DNA of 64,000 nucleotides from NCBI RefSeq assembly GCF_900116445.1, contig NZ_FPBH01000017.1, forward strand, positions 62,001 through 126,000. The letters run 5' to 3'. Each line of letters starts with the position of its first letter. Position 1 is the first letter of the stretch. The notes beneath the pieces are model-generated. The model was not told where the DNA came from. It did not search any database and worked only from the letters and a program-made list of their open reading frames with translations. Source of the stretch: Paraburkholderia aspalathi (GTDB taxonomy: Bacteria; Pseudomonadota; Gammaproteobacteria; Burkholderiales; Burkholderiaceae). Both the position numbers and the translations under genes were made by a program. Shown piece by piece: positions 51,901 through 61,278 of the stretch.

Positions 51901-52142
51901 GGCGTTCTGTAGTGATGGGACTCGAGCCGTCAAGCGTGCTTATGGCGCGCGAGCCGGGCTTGTCGAGCCATTGTACAAAGGCTCGGCGGATTGTGCGGCT
52001 CGAACTTTTTGCCGATTCGCCTGGTCAGCGTATTATCGGCGCGCGCGTGGAATAAAAAAGGCCAGCGCGTCGTTGAAATCGAGTGGCGACAGGCGCAACG
52101 CTAACAATCCAGAAGCAAACTAAAGGCCTTAAGAGGTAGACC

Positions 52143-52841
52143 ATGAACATTAATCGATGGACCCGCCGCGCCACACTGCTGCTGGCCACGCTGACGGTGC
52201 TGCTGTCGGGCTGCACGAGTTACGTGACCTCGCAGGTCACGGCGTTCTCCGACTGGAGCGGCAACGACGCCACCCGTACCTATGCGTTCACACGGGCGGG
52301 CGATCAGCAAAACAATCTCGAACTCACCACCTACGAGCGCCTCGTCGCCAACGAACTCGCCACGCATGCGTTCCGTCAGGTCGACACGTCCCAGGCGCGT
52401 TATCTGGTCGGGCTCTCGTACGGGATTCGCTCGGACATGGTGACGGTTGCGCAGCCGGTGTATTACAACCCCTGGCCGGCGCCGTACTGGGGCCGGCCGT
52501 TCGATCCGTGGGGACCGTGGGGTGCGTTTCCGACCGCCTATGTGAACCAGAGTTACCCGATCTTCACGCACCTGCTCGGCGTGCGGATTACCGAGCGAGC
52601 CAGCGGCAAAGAGGTCTATAACGTGACGGCGCGCAACTCGGACGAAGAATCGTCGCTGGTGAGAGCCATGCCGTATCTGGCGCGCAGCGCGCTGGCGGAC
52701 TTCCCGCTCGGCAACGGCGTCGTCCATACCGTGAAGCTTCCCGTCGACAAGAACGGCGGGGTCTCGAACGAAGTCGCGACGACGGGTGCCGCGCCCGCAG
52801 CCGCGCCGGCCTCGGCGCCGGGTGCGAAGGTTGTGCAGTAA
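52143..52841 (+). CDS. DUF4136 lipoprotein
   Basis: 232 residues with lipoprotein signal MNINRWTRRATLLLATLTVL and lipobox LSGC (C24). The body has ATRTYAFTRAGDQQNNLEL and TSQARYLVGLSYGIRSD, which fit DUF4136. A Trp/Pro-rich segment (YYNPWPAPYWGRPFDPWGPW) and an Ala/Pro tail follow. GAGGTAGA precedes the ATG. Divergent from pepN across 242 bases. Envelope protein of unknown role. Confidence 0.85.
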   Translation: MNINRWTRRATLLLATLTVLLSGCTSYVTSQVTAFSDWSGNDATRTYAFTRAGDQQNNLELTTYERLVANELATHAFRQVDTSQARYLVGLSYGIRSDMVTVAQPVYYNPWPAPYWGRPFDPWGPWGAFPTAYVNQSYPIFTHLLGVRITERASGKEVYNVTARNSDEESSLVRAMPYLARSALADFPLGNGVVHTVKLPVDKNGGVSNEVATTGAAPAAAPASAPGAKVVQ

Positions 52842-52884
52842 GCGCTGCACCTTCGCGGCGAACCGCATACGTTGCAGCGCAACA

Positions 52885-52920
52885 AAAACGGCCCGGCAGG
52901 TCACCCTGCCAGGCCGTTTT
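52885..52920 (+). terminator. Terminator after the DUF4136 gene
   Basis: AAAACGGCC pairs with GGCCGTTTT, with an inner stem GGCAGG/CCTGCC; usable on both strands. Confidence 0.8.
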
Positions 52921-52921
52921 G

Positions 52922-53536
52922 CTTTGCAGCCGGCGCGAGCGTGTCTTTGACCGGAAGTGGGTAGCGCCACCGCGATATGGCAAAAACGACGTTACGGTAA
53001 GCCTCCGTAAGTCGCGCACGAGAATCGAAAAATGCACGGCATTTCACTCAGCAGGCCGGCCCAAAGCGTTGAAATGTTCCGAAACGAAACACTTGTTTAG
53101 AAAGTTAAATGAAAGTATTCGCGTCTATTTGCTGACGTAGCAGCGCCCATTTGGCCCGCAGAGCTCGCCGCAAGGCGGCTTTGCAGACTGCTCACGATCG
53201 CGCAAGGGCCGCCAGGCCTATATTTTGACGTTGTCCAGGCATCCGTCGCACCTGCGATACGGATACAGATAGATACGTCTTTTGTGGCTGATTTAATCCA
53301 CAATATTCAGTATGATTCCGGCGACCACAGGGAGCCTGAGTCAATCCATCAGACTAATTGGCGAAGGCGCCTAAATAATCGGGGCCACGTGCCGTTAAAA
53401 CGCTGAACCCTATATAAGAAGATTGGATTGACCCCGGCTGGAGATTGTCGTTCCGCGCGGCGCGCATACGCTGTGACGGCTGCGTATTCCGTCAGGCGCC
53501 CTCAGCCTCTCCTCGCTTCTACGCGCGAACACCGAT
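52922..53536. other. 615-base promoter region of the polyene-type operon
   Basis: No protein gene supported on either strand. AT-rich stretches alternate with ordinary sequence. CTATATAAG (about 53410) could serve as a -10 region, about 120 bases before the first gene. Its length suggests complex control of the long operon that follows. Confidence 0.5.
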
Positions 53537-54250
53537 ATGCCCGATCTGCACTGGACCATTCCGGTCGCTCGCTGGTCTAGCTGGCCTGCTGCCGCATCTG
53601 CCGCACCCGACATCGGCTTCATCGAGCCGATCGTGCGGCGTCGCCTGAGCACGCTGTCCAGAGTCGCCCTGAAGGTAGCGCACGACTGTGTGGCGCAAGA
53701 TGAGGTCCGGGTCGTGTTCGCTTCACGTCACGGCGAATTGCGGCGCACCACGGACATCCTGCGCGCCATCAGCGCGGGAGATCCGGTCTCGCCGACCGCT
53801 TTCAGCCTCTCGGTGCTGAACGCCATGACCGGCGTGTTCGGCATCGCGCGCGGCGACCGTTCCGCTGCCAGCGCGATCTCGGCCGGCGCCGAGACGCTCG
53901 GCTACGCGCTGCTGGAAGCGTACGCGCAATATGCAACGCAGCCCGGGGCACCAGTATTGCTGGTGTACGCTGACGAACCGGCCGATCAGGCGTACGGCAC
54001 GATCGAAGACGAAGTGCAGGGCGGCGCGATCGCGATCCTGCTGAATGGCGAAGCGGCGACGGGGCAACTGGTCTGCACGTTGTCCGGCGCGGGTGACGAG
54101 GCAGCCGTGGCCGCGCAGGAGGCAAGCACGGAAGAACGTTTCACGACCCAGAGTCAGGCGCTGCAGCACTGTCTGGAAACGGGTAGGCCCGCCGTCTGGC
54201 AAGGCGCCGGCGCGGCCTGGCATTGGAGGTGGCATGAACGCGCGGCTTGA
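53537..54250 (+). CDS. Beta-ketoacyl synthase-like chain length factor
   Basis: 237 residues, about half a ketosynthase. VRVVFASRHGELRRTTDILR, SPTAFSLSVLNAMTGVFGIA and a helical GAETLGYALLEAYAQYA fit the N-terminal ketosynthase-like family found in aryl polyene clusters. The catalytic cysteine and downstream histidines are not present, so it cannot condense alone and would pair with a true ketosynthase, as chain length factors do. First gene of a run in which every next gene overlaps or nearly touches. Confidence 0.85.
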   Translation: MPDLHWTIPVARWSSWPAAASAAPDIGFIEPIVRRRLSTLSRVALKVAHDCVAQDEVRVVFASRHGELRRTTDILRAISAGDPVSPTAFSLSVLNAMTGVFGIARGDRSAASAISAGAETLGYALLEAYAQYATQPGAPVLLVYADEPADQAYGTIEDEVQGGAIAILLNGEAATGQLVCTLSGAGDEAAVAAQEASTEERFTTQSQALQHCLETGRPAVWQGAGAAWHWRWHERAA

Positions 54251-55028
54251 TTACGTTTGGCGGTTCTGCGCGACAGGCATGGCCTTCGTGGTGTTCGGCA
54301 TCTGCGGCGTGCTGTTTTCGGTGCTGGTGTTTCCGCTCGCGTGGCTGTGGCCGCACCGGGCGTCGCGTCAGCGCGTGGTGACGACCGTGATTCACTGGTT
54401 TTTCCGCGCGCTGGTCGCGGTGTTGCAGCGCATCGGCGTGATGGAGCTCGAGGTATCGGGTGGGCAGGCATTGCGCGCCGGCGGCCCGGCGATCGTGGTC
54501 GCCAATCACCCGACCTACCTGGACGTGATGGTGTTGTTGTCGCTCACGCCGCGCGCCTGTTGCGTGGTGAAAAACGCGCACTGGGGCAACCCGTGTTTCT
54601 GGGGGATCGTGCGCTCGGCGGAATATGTGAGCAACGCGGATCCGTCGGAACTCGTCGAAGCCGGCGCGCGACAGCTGGCAGCGGGCTACACGATGATTAT
54701 TTTTCCCGAGGGCACGCGCAGCCCCGCGCCGAACCGGCTGCACGCGTTTTCACGCGGGTTCGCGCACATGGCATTAAAGGTCGGCGCGCCGATCGTGCCG
54801 GTGCTGATGGACTGCGATCCGCCGGCGTTCACGAAGCAGATGCGCTGGTATGACGTGCCGGCGCGCGCTTTCAGGATCCGTGTGAACGTACTCGAGCCGC
54901 TTGGCGTCGAGCAACTCGCCGACCACGACACTTCACCGTCTCTCGCGGCGCGCAGCGTGACCAGCGCCATCGAAGCTCACATTACTCAGCACCTGTTCGA
55001 TTATGGATTCTTTAAAACTGGAAATTAA
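54234..55028 (+). CDS. 1-acyl-glycerol-3-phosphate-type acyltransferase (LPLAT)
   Basis: 264 residues. Two N-terminal hydrophobic segments, then NHPTYLD (H92 to D97, the HX4D motif) and FPEGTRS (157-163). GGAGG precedes ATG 54234, which overlaps the chain length factor by 17 bases. In aryl polyene clusters such acyltransferases are thought to join the polyene to a lipid. It could also act on phospholipid precursors. Membrane-associated. Confidence 0.88.
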   Translation: MNARLDYVWRFCATGMAFVVFGICGVLFSVLVFPLAWLWPHRASRQRVVTTVIHWFFRALVAVLQRIGVMELEVSGGQALRAGGPAIVVANHPTYLDVMVLLSLTPRACCVVKNAHWGNPCFWGIVRSAEYVSNADPSELVEAGARQLAAGYTMIIFPEGTRSPAPNRLHAFSRGFAHMALKVGAPIVPVLMDCDPPAFTKQMRWYDVPARAFRIRVNVLEPLGVEQLADHDTSPSLAARSVTSAIEAHITQHLFDYGFFKTGN

Positions 55029-55302
55029 ACAGCTTCTGATCGAAGCCCTCGATCTGGAAGACCTGAGTCCGGCCGATATCGACGACGACGCCCCGTTGTT
55101 CGATACCGACGGCATCGGTCTCGACTCGATCGACGCGCTCGAGATCGGCATCGTGCTGCGCAAACAATACCAGCTGACCATCGCCGCAAACGACGAACGC
55201 ACCCGCGAGCACTTCCGCTCGATCAGCACGCTGGCCGCGCTGGTCGCGAGTCAACGCGAAACGGCGCATGCTGTGAACGAAACCACAAGAAAAGGGGATT
55301 AA
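55003..55302 (+). CDS. Acyl carrier protein (first of two)
   Basis: 99 residues. The phosphopantetheine serine is S42 in GIGLDSIDALEIG. It overlaps the acyltransferase gene by 26 bases. The C-terminal 20 residues extend beyond the usual carrier length. Needs a phosphopantetheinyl transferase not present in the window. Confidence 0.93.
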   Translation: MDSLKLEIKQLLIEALDLEDLSPADIDDDAPLFDTDGIGLDSIDALEIGIVLRKQYQLTIAANDERTREHFRSISTLAALVASQRETAHAVNETTRKGD

Positions 55303-55304
55303 TC

Positions 55305-55556
55305 GTGAACGAGGCAGAGATTCTTGAGCGCATCCGCGCCATCTTCAAAGAGAACTTCGCGATCGAGCCGGAGCGCGTGACGCCAGACGCGCATCTCTTC
55401 GAGGACCTCGATCTCGACAGTATCGACGCCGTCGACCTCGCGATCAAACTGCAGGAAATGACCGGCCGCCGCATCAAGCCGGAAGAATTCAAGTCGGTGC
55501 GCACGGTCGGCGATGTGATCGGTGCGGTCGAATCGCTGCTGGCGGCACAAGGCTGA
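55305..55556 (+). CDS. Acyl carrier protein (second of two)
   Basis: 83 residues from GTG 55305 with AAAGGGGA upstream. The serine is S39 in EDLDLDSIDAVDLA. The two carriers differ enough (sequence identity low outside the serine loop) to suggest separate roles, for example starter and extension, which is inference. Two bases separate it from the first carrier. Confidence 0.93.
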   Translation: MNEAEILERIRAIFKENFAIEPERVTPDAHLFEDLDLDSIDAVDLAIKLQEMTGRRIKPEEFKSVRTVGDVIGAVESLLAAQG

Positions 55557-56218
55557 TGCCATCCGTGCGCTCGCGAATGCAAGCGGCGGCGAGCCGGCCC
55601 GCTGAGGCTTCGCCCGGCACTGAGCGCCACTGGGCCAAAACGGTGGTGCAGGTTCTGTTGAAACTCGCGTATCCCGCGTTGATTCTGTGTGCCTGGCGCT
55701 GGGACACGCCGCGCTATGTCGGCTGCATGCTGTTTGCGATTCTGTGGCTGCAACGCTGGGCCGGCAGCGGTCCAGTCGCGACCTCGCTGCGCCGGCTCTC
55801 CACGATCGACTGGACCGTGGTCGGCTTGCTGAGCTGCGCCTCGGCGGCCATCGTGTTCACCAACAGCGAACTGCTGCTGCGCCTCTATCCTTCGCTCGTC
55901 AATCTGGGTCTGCTGATCGCGTTCGGTGCGACGCTCGTGCGCGGGCCGTCGATGATCGAAAAATTCGCGCGGCTGGGCAATCCGGATCTGCCGCCGGGCG
56001 CCGTGCGCCATACGTGGCGCGTGACCCAGGTGTGGTGCGTTTTCTTCGCGCTGAACGGCGCGTTCTCCGCTTATACGGCGCTCTATTGGAGCCGCGCAAA
56101 CTGGTCGCTCTATAACGGCGCGATCGCTTATGGGTTGATCGGCGTGCTGCTGGTAGCCGAGGTCATCTGGCGTTATCTGGTGGTGCTGCCGCGAGCCGCG
56201 CGTTCGGAGGCGGCATGA
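55556..56218 (+). CDS. Polyene-cluster membrane protein (COG4648-like)
   Basis: 220 residues with about five to six hydrophobic segments (PALILCAWRW, VGCMLFAILWLQRW, VWCVFFALNGAFSAY, LIGVLLVAEVIWRYLVVL). Similar unnamed membrane proteins are frequent in aryl polyene clusters. The ATG shares an A with the preceding TGA. Function unknown. Confidence 0.75.
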   Translation: MPSVRSRMQAAASRPAEASPGTERHWAKTVVQVLLKLAYPALILCAWRWDTPRYVGCMLFAILWLQRWAGSGPVATSLRRLSTIDWTVVGLLSCASAAIVFTNSELLLRLYPSLVNLGLLIAFGATLVRGPSMIEKFARLGNPDLPPGAVRHTWRVTQVWCVFFALNGAFSAYTALYWSRANWSLYNGAIAYGLIGVLLVAEVIWRYLVVLPRAARSEAA

Positions 56219-57915
56219 TCGCGTTGCACGACCTGTTGTCGGCGGGCCATGGGGCCGCCGTCGTGAATGCGCCGGTATGCCGCGACGGCGCGACGGTGCT
56301 CGACCGCACAGCGTTTCGCGCTCGTGTGTCGACGCTGGTCACGCTGATGCAAACGCAAGACGCGCGCCGCTATGCGTTGTGTATCGATGATCCGTTCGAT
56401 TTCGCCTGCGCGCTGTTTGCGCTGTTCGCGTGCGGCAAGGAGCCGGTGATTCCGGCCAACGCGACGCCGGGCTATCTCGCCGATCTGGCCGATGTGTACG
56501 ACGCCGTGCTGACCGACGCCGACCTGCCACTTGGCGTGCGAGACGTCGACGCCACACGCACGCCGGGCACCTCACAGACGATCGATCCGCAAGCTCCGTT
56601 GACGCTCTACACCTCCGGCAGCAGCGGCGCTCCCAAACCGATCCGCAAGACCCTCGCGCAATTCAACGCCGAGGTGCACACGCTCGAAAAGCAGTGGGGC
56701 GTTCTGGTCGGCGATGCGACGATGCTCGCGAGCGTGCCGCATCATCACATCTACGGTTTGCTGTTTCGCGTGTTGTGGCCGCTTGCAGCGGGCCGCGCAT
56801 TCGACCGTGCGATCAGCATCGAGCCTTTGCATCTGCAAACACAGATCGAGCAATGCGGCGCGACGGTGGTTGTCTCGACGCCCGCGCAATTGTCGCGTTG
56901 GCCTGCGCTGCCCGGCTTCGCCGCGTTGACGCCGGCGCCGCGCGCATTCTTTTCTTCGGGCGGCCCGCTCGCCCTGGAAGCCGCGCAGGAATACGCCGCG
57001 GCTTATGGCGCTGCGCCGCTCGAAATCTACGGCAGTACGGAAACCGGTGGCATCGCGTGGCGTCGTCAGGACCAAACCGATGCCTGGCAGCCGGTCGTCG
57101 GCATTGAAGTGCGCCGCGACGAAGACGGCGCGCTGAATGTCCGCTCGCCGCATCTGGATCACACCGGCTGGCATCGCACGGACGACAAGATCGCGTTCGA
57201 CGCCGATGGCCGCTTCCGCCTGCAAGGCCGCCTCGATCGCGTGCTCAAGCTGGATGGCAAGCGCGTGTCGTTGCCGGAGCTCGAAGCGCGTCTCGCGCTG
57301 CATCCGTATGTTGCGCAAGCGGCGATCGTGCCGCTGGAAGGCGCCTCGCGCGAGCGCGTCGGCGCCGTCGTGGCGCTGACGGAAGCCGGCTGCGAGGCAT
57401 TGCGCGGCGATGGCCGCGTGCAACTCGCGCGCACCCTGCGCCGACATCTCGCTGCCTATTTCGATGTGGTGGTGCTGCCGCGTCATTGGCGTTTCCGCCT
57501 CACGTTGCCGTTCGACGCGCGCGGCAAGCTGCCGGTGGCCGCTGTCGCGGCGGCATTCGAACCGCGCGCGGATGGCGTGGAAGTGCTCGCCGAAGCCCGC
57601 AGCGCCGACACGTTGCACTACGAACTGCGCGTGCCGCCGACGCTCGTGCATTTCGCCGGCCACTTCCCCGGTCTGCCGATCCTGCCGGGCGTTGTCCAGG
57701 TGCACTGGGCCATGCATCTGGCCGCTGAACACGTGCCCGCCGTGCGAGCACTGGCATCGGTCGATCGCCTCAAGTTCATGGCGCCGGTGCCACCGGGCGC
57801 GGTGCTGAATCTCACGCTCGCACACGACGCCGCGCGTGGCCGCGTGCAGTTCGCGTACCGGCTGAGCGGGCGTGAATGCGCGTCCGGTGTGATCGTGTAT
57901 CGGGAGCCCGCATGA
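56215..57915 (+). CDS. Adenylating acyl ligase fused to a FabZ-like dehydratase
   Basis: 566 residues. The N-terminal 450 residues are an AMP-forming ligase with LYTSGSSGAPKPIRKT (about 131-146) as the phosphate-binding loop and EIYGSTETGGIAWR as the substrate core. The C-terminal 110 residues are a hotdog domain with HFAGHFPGLPILPGVVQVHW (about 478-497), the beta-hydroxyacyl-ACP dehydratase signature. The ligase would activate an aryl acid and load a carrier, and the second domain would dehydrate. The fusion is not usual; most clusters carry the two as separate genes. Overlaps the previous gene by ATGA. Confidence 0.85.
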   Translation: MIALHDLLSAGHGAAVVNAPVCRDGATVLDRTAFRARVSTLVTLMQTQDARRYALCIDDPFDFACALFALFACGKEPVIPANATPGYLADLADVYDAVLTDADLPLGVRDVDATRTPGTSQTIDPQAPLTLYTSGSSGAPKPIRKTLAQFNAEVHTLEKQWGVLVGDATMLASVPHHHIYGLLFRVLWPLAAGRAFDRAISIEPLHLQTQIEQCGATVVVSTPAQLSRWPALPGFAALTPAPRAFFSSGGPLALEAAQEYAAAYGAAPLEIYGSTETGGIAWRRQDQTDAWQPVVGIEVRRDEDGALNVRSPHLDHTGWHRTDDKIAFDADGRFRLQGRLDRVLKLDGKRVSLPELEARLALHPYVAQAAIVPLEGASRERVGAVVALTEAGCEALRGDGRVQLARTLRRHLAAYFDVVVLPRHWRFRLTLPFDARGKLPVAAVAAAFEPRADGVEVLAEARSADTLHYELRVPPTLVHFAGHFPGLPILPGVVQVHWAMHLAAEHVPAVRALASVDRLKFMAPVPPGAVLNLTLAHDAARGRVQFAYRLSGRECASGVIVYREPA

Positions 57916-59684
57916 TGCGCTTCGCTCCTTGCATCGTCATTCCGATTTATAACCACAAGGACGCGATCGGCGCGACCGTTGCCCATCTCGCGGTGCACGG
58001 CTTGCCGATCTTTGTCGTCGACGACGGCAGCGATGAAGCGACCCAGTTGGTGCTCGCTTCGCTCGCGCAACAGTACGCGGAGCAGCTTACGCTCCTACGT
58101 TTGCCGGTCAACGGCGGCAAAGGCGCGGCGGTGATGGCGGGACTACGTGCCGCACGCACCGCGGAGTACACGCACGCTCTGCAGATCGATGCCGACGGCC
58201 AGCACGACGCGACGGACGTGCCACGTTTCATCGACGCGGCGCTTGCCGAACCGGGCGCGGTGATCCTCGGCCGCCCGGTCTACGACGAGAGCGTGCCGAA
58301 ATCGCGCCTCTACGGCCGTTATCTGACACACGTGTGGGTGTGGATCGAAACGCTCTCGCTGACGATCCGCGATTCGATGTGCGGCTTCCGTCTGTATCCG
58401 CTTGCGCTTGCTTGCGAGCTGATCGACAGCGTGCAACTGCCGACGCGCATGGACTTCGACATCGAAATTCTCGTGCGTCTGCACTGGCGGCGCGCCGCGT
58501 TCCGTTCGATTCCGACGCGCGTCATCTATGCAAGCGACGGCGTCTCGCATTTCGACGTGCTGTGGGACAACGTGCGCATCAGCCGCAGCCACACGCGCCT
58601 CGTGTTCGGCATGCTGTGGCGTCTGCCGATGCTGCTCGCGCACAAAGTGATGCCACGCCGTTCGGCTATTGCAAGTGAGGCGGTCAAGCAGGGCGATCAG
58701 AACGAACCCGGCCAGCACGCTGAACAAAACGAACAAAGCCCCCAGGACTGGTGGCGAATCGCCGAACGCGGCAGCCATCTGGGCATGTCCTTGCTCGCCC
58801 TCAGTTGCAAGTTATTCGGCCGCCGTTTCACCGCGCTCTGGCTGCATCCGATCGTCGCGTATTTTCTGCTGACGGGTCGTGCCGCACGCGAGGCGTCGAG
58901 CAACTACTTCACGCGTCTCGGTGCGGCCGCACCGCACGGCGATACGCCGCGCCCGGGTTGGCTGTCCGCCTATCGCCACATGCTGGCGTTCGCGCAATCG
59001 GGTTTCGATAAGCTCGCGGCGTGGTCCGGTCGTGTCAACAACGCCGACGTCAAATTCGAAGACCCATCGGCATTCGAAGCCTTGGTGGCGAGCGGCAAAG
59101 GCGCGCTCGTGATCGGCGCACATCTCGGCAATCTGGAAATGACCCGCGCGCTCGCCGCGCAGGGCGCCTACGCGAAAGTCACCGCCGTGGTCTACACCGA
59201 ACACGCGCGGCGTTTCAATAGCGTGCTGGCGTCGGCGAATAGCCAGTTCGCGCGGCATCTGCTCGAAGTCAGCGACTTCGGTCCCGAGACTGCGATGATG
59301 ATGCAGGAGCGCGTCGATGCGGGCGAGCTGCTGGTGATCGTCGGCGACCGCGTGCCGGCCCACGAAGCGGGTCGCACGACCGAAGCGCAATTTCTCGGCT
59401 CGACTGCGCCGTTCGCGCAAGGCCCCTACGTGCTCGCACATGCGTTGGGCTGCCCTGTCTATCTGTTCTTCTGCCTGAAAGAGCGCGACGGTTATCGTTT
59501 GTATTTCGAACCGTTCGCCGAGCGCATCGAGTTGCCGCGCCGCGAACGCGCGCAGCATCTTGCCGCGTGGGCGCAGCGGTACGCGGCGCGCCTCGAACAC
59601 TATTGCCGCAAGGCACCTTATCAATGGTTCAATTTCTTCGATTTCTGGGCCAGCCCCAAGCGAGGCACACATGGCCGAACATGA
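57912..59684 (+). CDS. GT2 glycosyltransferase fused to a lipid-A-type acyltransferase
   Basis: 590 residues. The N-terminal 270 are a GT2 family domain (CIVIPIYNHKDAIG, FVVDDGSDEA at about 34-43, DADGQHD at 93-99). A Gln/Glu-rich linker (VKQGDQNEPGQHAEQNEQSP, about 257-276) joins a LpxL/HtrB-type acyltransferase with GAHLGNLEMTRAL (H404 to E409). Together they would add a sugar and an acyl chain to the polyene or its lipid anchor. Such fusions are known from aryl polyene clusters. Start ATG 57912 overlaps the previous stop. Confidence 0.85.
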   Translation: MMRFAPCIVIPIYNHKDAIGATVAHLAVHGLPIFVVDDGSDEATQLVLASLAQQYAEQLTLLRLPVNGGKGAAVMAGLRAARTAEYTHALQIDADGQHDATDVPRFIDAALAEPGAVILGRPVYDESVPKSRLYGRYLTHVWVWIETLSLTIRDSMCGFRLYPLALACELIDSVQLPTRMDFDIEILVRLHWRRAAFRSIPTRVIYASDGVSHFDVLWDNVRISRSHTRLVFGMLWRLPMLLAHKVMPRRSAIASEAVKQGDQNEPGQHAEQNEQSPQDWWRIAERGSHLGMSLLALSCKLFGRRFTALWLHPIVAYFLLTGRAAREASSNYFTRLGAAAPHGDTPRPGWLSAYRHMLAFAQSGFDKLAAWSGRVNNADVKFEDPSAFEALVASGKGALVIGAHLGNLEMTRALAAQGAYAKVTAVVYTEHARRFNSVLASANSQFARHLLEVSDFGPETAMMMQERVDAGELLVIVGDRVPAHEAGRTTEAQFLGSTAPFAQGPYVLAHALGCPVYLFFCLKERDGYRLYFEPFAERIELPRRERAQHLAAWAQRYAARLEHYCRKAPYQWFNFFDFWASPKRGTHGRT

Positions 59685-61278
59685 TCTGATCGAGGCGCAG
59701 AGCGCTAGCGCAAGTGAGAACACCCGCGCGAACGCGGCAGCGGTAACGATCGGCGGCCGCAAGCTGACGATCGAAGAAGTCGTTGCGATCGCTCACCATC
59801 GCGCACCGGTTGCGTTGAGCGCCGATCCGGCGTGGCGTGCGCGCATCCAGCGCGGCGCGGATTTTCTGCGCCGGCATCTGGCGTCGGGCGCGACCGTGTA
59901 CGGCGTCAACACCGGCTATGGCGACGCGTGCGTGGTCGACGTGCCGATGGAACTCGTCGAAGCGTTGCCGTTGCAGTTGACGCGTTACCACGGCTGCGGC
60001 ATGGGCCAGTATCTCGACGACGCACAAACGCTCGCGGTGATCGCCGCGCGACTCAACTCGCTGGCCTATGGTTTCTCCGGCGTGCGCCCCGTGTTGCTTG
60101 AACGCCTTGCCGATCTGATCAATCATCGCGTGTTGCCGCGCATTCCGTCGGAAGGCTCGGTCGGCGCAAGCGGTGACCTGACGCCGCTCTCGTATGTAGC
60201 CGCCGCGCTCGCCGGCGAACGCGATGTGATGTTCGAAGACAGTCTGCGCAACGTGCGCGAAGTCTGGGCCGAACTGGGTCACGAGCCACTGACGCTCGCG
60301 CCGAAAGAAGGCCTTGCGCTGATGAACGGCACCGCGGTGATGACGGGCCTCGCCTGTCTCGCGTTCGCGCGCGCCGATCATCTGACGCGCCTCACCGCAC
60401 GTCTCACCGCGCTCTCTACCGTGGCACTCGACGGCCGCGCCGCGCACTTCGACGCAATGCTGTTCGAAGTGAAGCCGCATGCAGGCCAGGCCGAAGCCGC
60501 GGCGTGGATTCGCGACGATCTGAGTGGGCGCGACGATACGCCGGGGCATCGTCTGCAGGACCGCTATTCGATTCGCTGCGCGCCACATGTAATCGGCGTC
60601 GCGCGCGATGCCTTGTCATGGGTGCGCCGCGATGTCGAGAACGAACTGAACAGCGCGAACGACAACCCGCTGATCGATCCCGACAACGGGCGCGTGCTGC
60701 ACGGCGGCAACTTCTACGGCGGCCATATCGCGTTCGCGATGGACTCGCTGAAAGTCGCGGTCGCCAATCTCGCCGATCTGATGGACCGGCAGCTCGCGCT
60801 GCTGGTCGACGTGAATTTCAACAACGGTTTGCCGCGCAACCTGTCGGGTGCTGCGCCCGCGCGCGCAGCGATCAATCACGGTTTCAAGGCGGTGCAGATT
60901 TCGTCGTCCGCATGGACGGCCGAAGCGTTGAAGAACACGATGCCCGCCAGCGTGTTCTCGCGTTCGACAGAAGCGCACAATCAGGACAAGGTCAGCATGG
61001 GCACGATCGCCGCGCGCGACTGTTTGCGTGTGCTGGAGTTGACCGAACAGGTCGCCGCCGCGCATACGCTGGCGACGGTGCAAGCCGCGCGCCTGCGCTT
61101 GAAGATCGACAGCGCCACGCCTGTTCCCGCGCCGCTGCAAGCGTTCATCGATAGCGTGACGGCGCAGTCGCCGTTCGTCGACGAAGATCGCGCGCTGGAA
61201 AGCGACCTGCGCGCGCTGACTGCGCGCATCGCCGCCTGCGAGCTGTTGGACGACTATCGCGGAGGTCCGAACGCATGA
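59671..61278 (+). CDS. Aromatic amino acid ammonia-lyase (HAL/TAL family)
   Basis: 535 residues. MIO-forming triad A166-S167-G168 in GSVGASGDLTPLSYVAAALAG; catalytic tyrosine Y77 in VYGVNTGYGD. The selectivity position after the long LQLTRYHGCG (Y106-H107) differs from the HL of tyrosine lyases and SH of histidine lyases known to me, so the substrate is open. In this cluster the enzyme could make a cinnamate-type starter from phenylalanine or tyrosine. ATG 59671 overlaps the previous gene by 14 bases. Confidence 0.82.
   Translation: MAEHDLIEAQSASASENTRANAAAVTIGGRKLTIEEVVAIAHHRAPVALSADPAWRARIQRGADFLRRHLASGATVYGVNTGYGDACVVDVPMELVEALPLQLTRYHGCGMGQYLDDAQTLAVIAARLNSLAYGFSGVRPVLLERLADLINHRVLPRIPSEGSVGASGDLTPLSYVAAALAGERDVMFEDSLRNVREVWAELGHEPLTLAPKEGLALMNGTAVMTGLACLAFARADHLTRLTARLTALSTVALDGRAAHFDAMLFEVKPHAGQAEAAAWIRDDLSGRDDTPGHRLQDRYSIRCAPHVIGVARDALSWVRRDVENELNSANDNPLIDPDNGRVLHGGNFYGGHIAFAMDSLKVAVANLADLMDRQLALLVDVNFNNGLPRNLSGAAPARAAINHGFKAVQISSSAWTAEALKNTMPASVFSRSTEAHNQDKVSMGTIAARDCLRVLELTEQVAAAHTLATVQAARLRLKIDSATPVPAPLQAFIDSVTAQSPFVDEDRALESDLRALTARIAACELLDDYRGGPNA

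Noticed and set aside
49351..51912. 853-codon open frame antisense to pepN
   Set aside because: Shadow of pepN; the translation has no recognisable domain, and its composition is that of GC-rich antisense frames.
53445..53648. 67-codon frame before the chain length factor
   Set aside because: It runs into the chain length factor in another frame and lacks a ribosome site.
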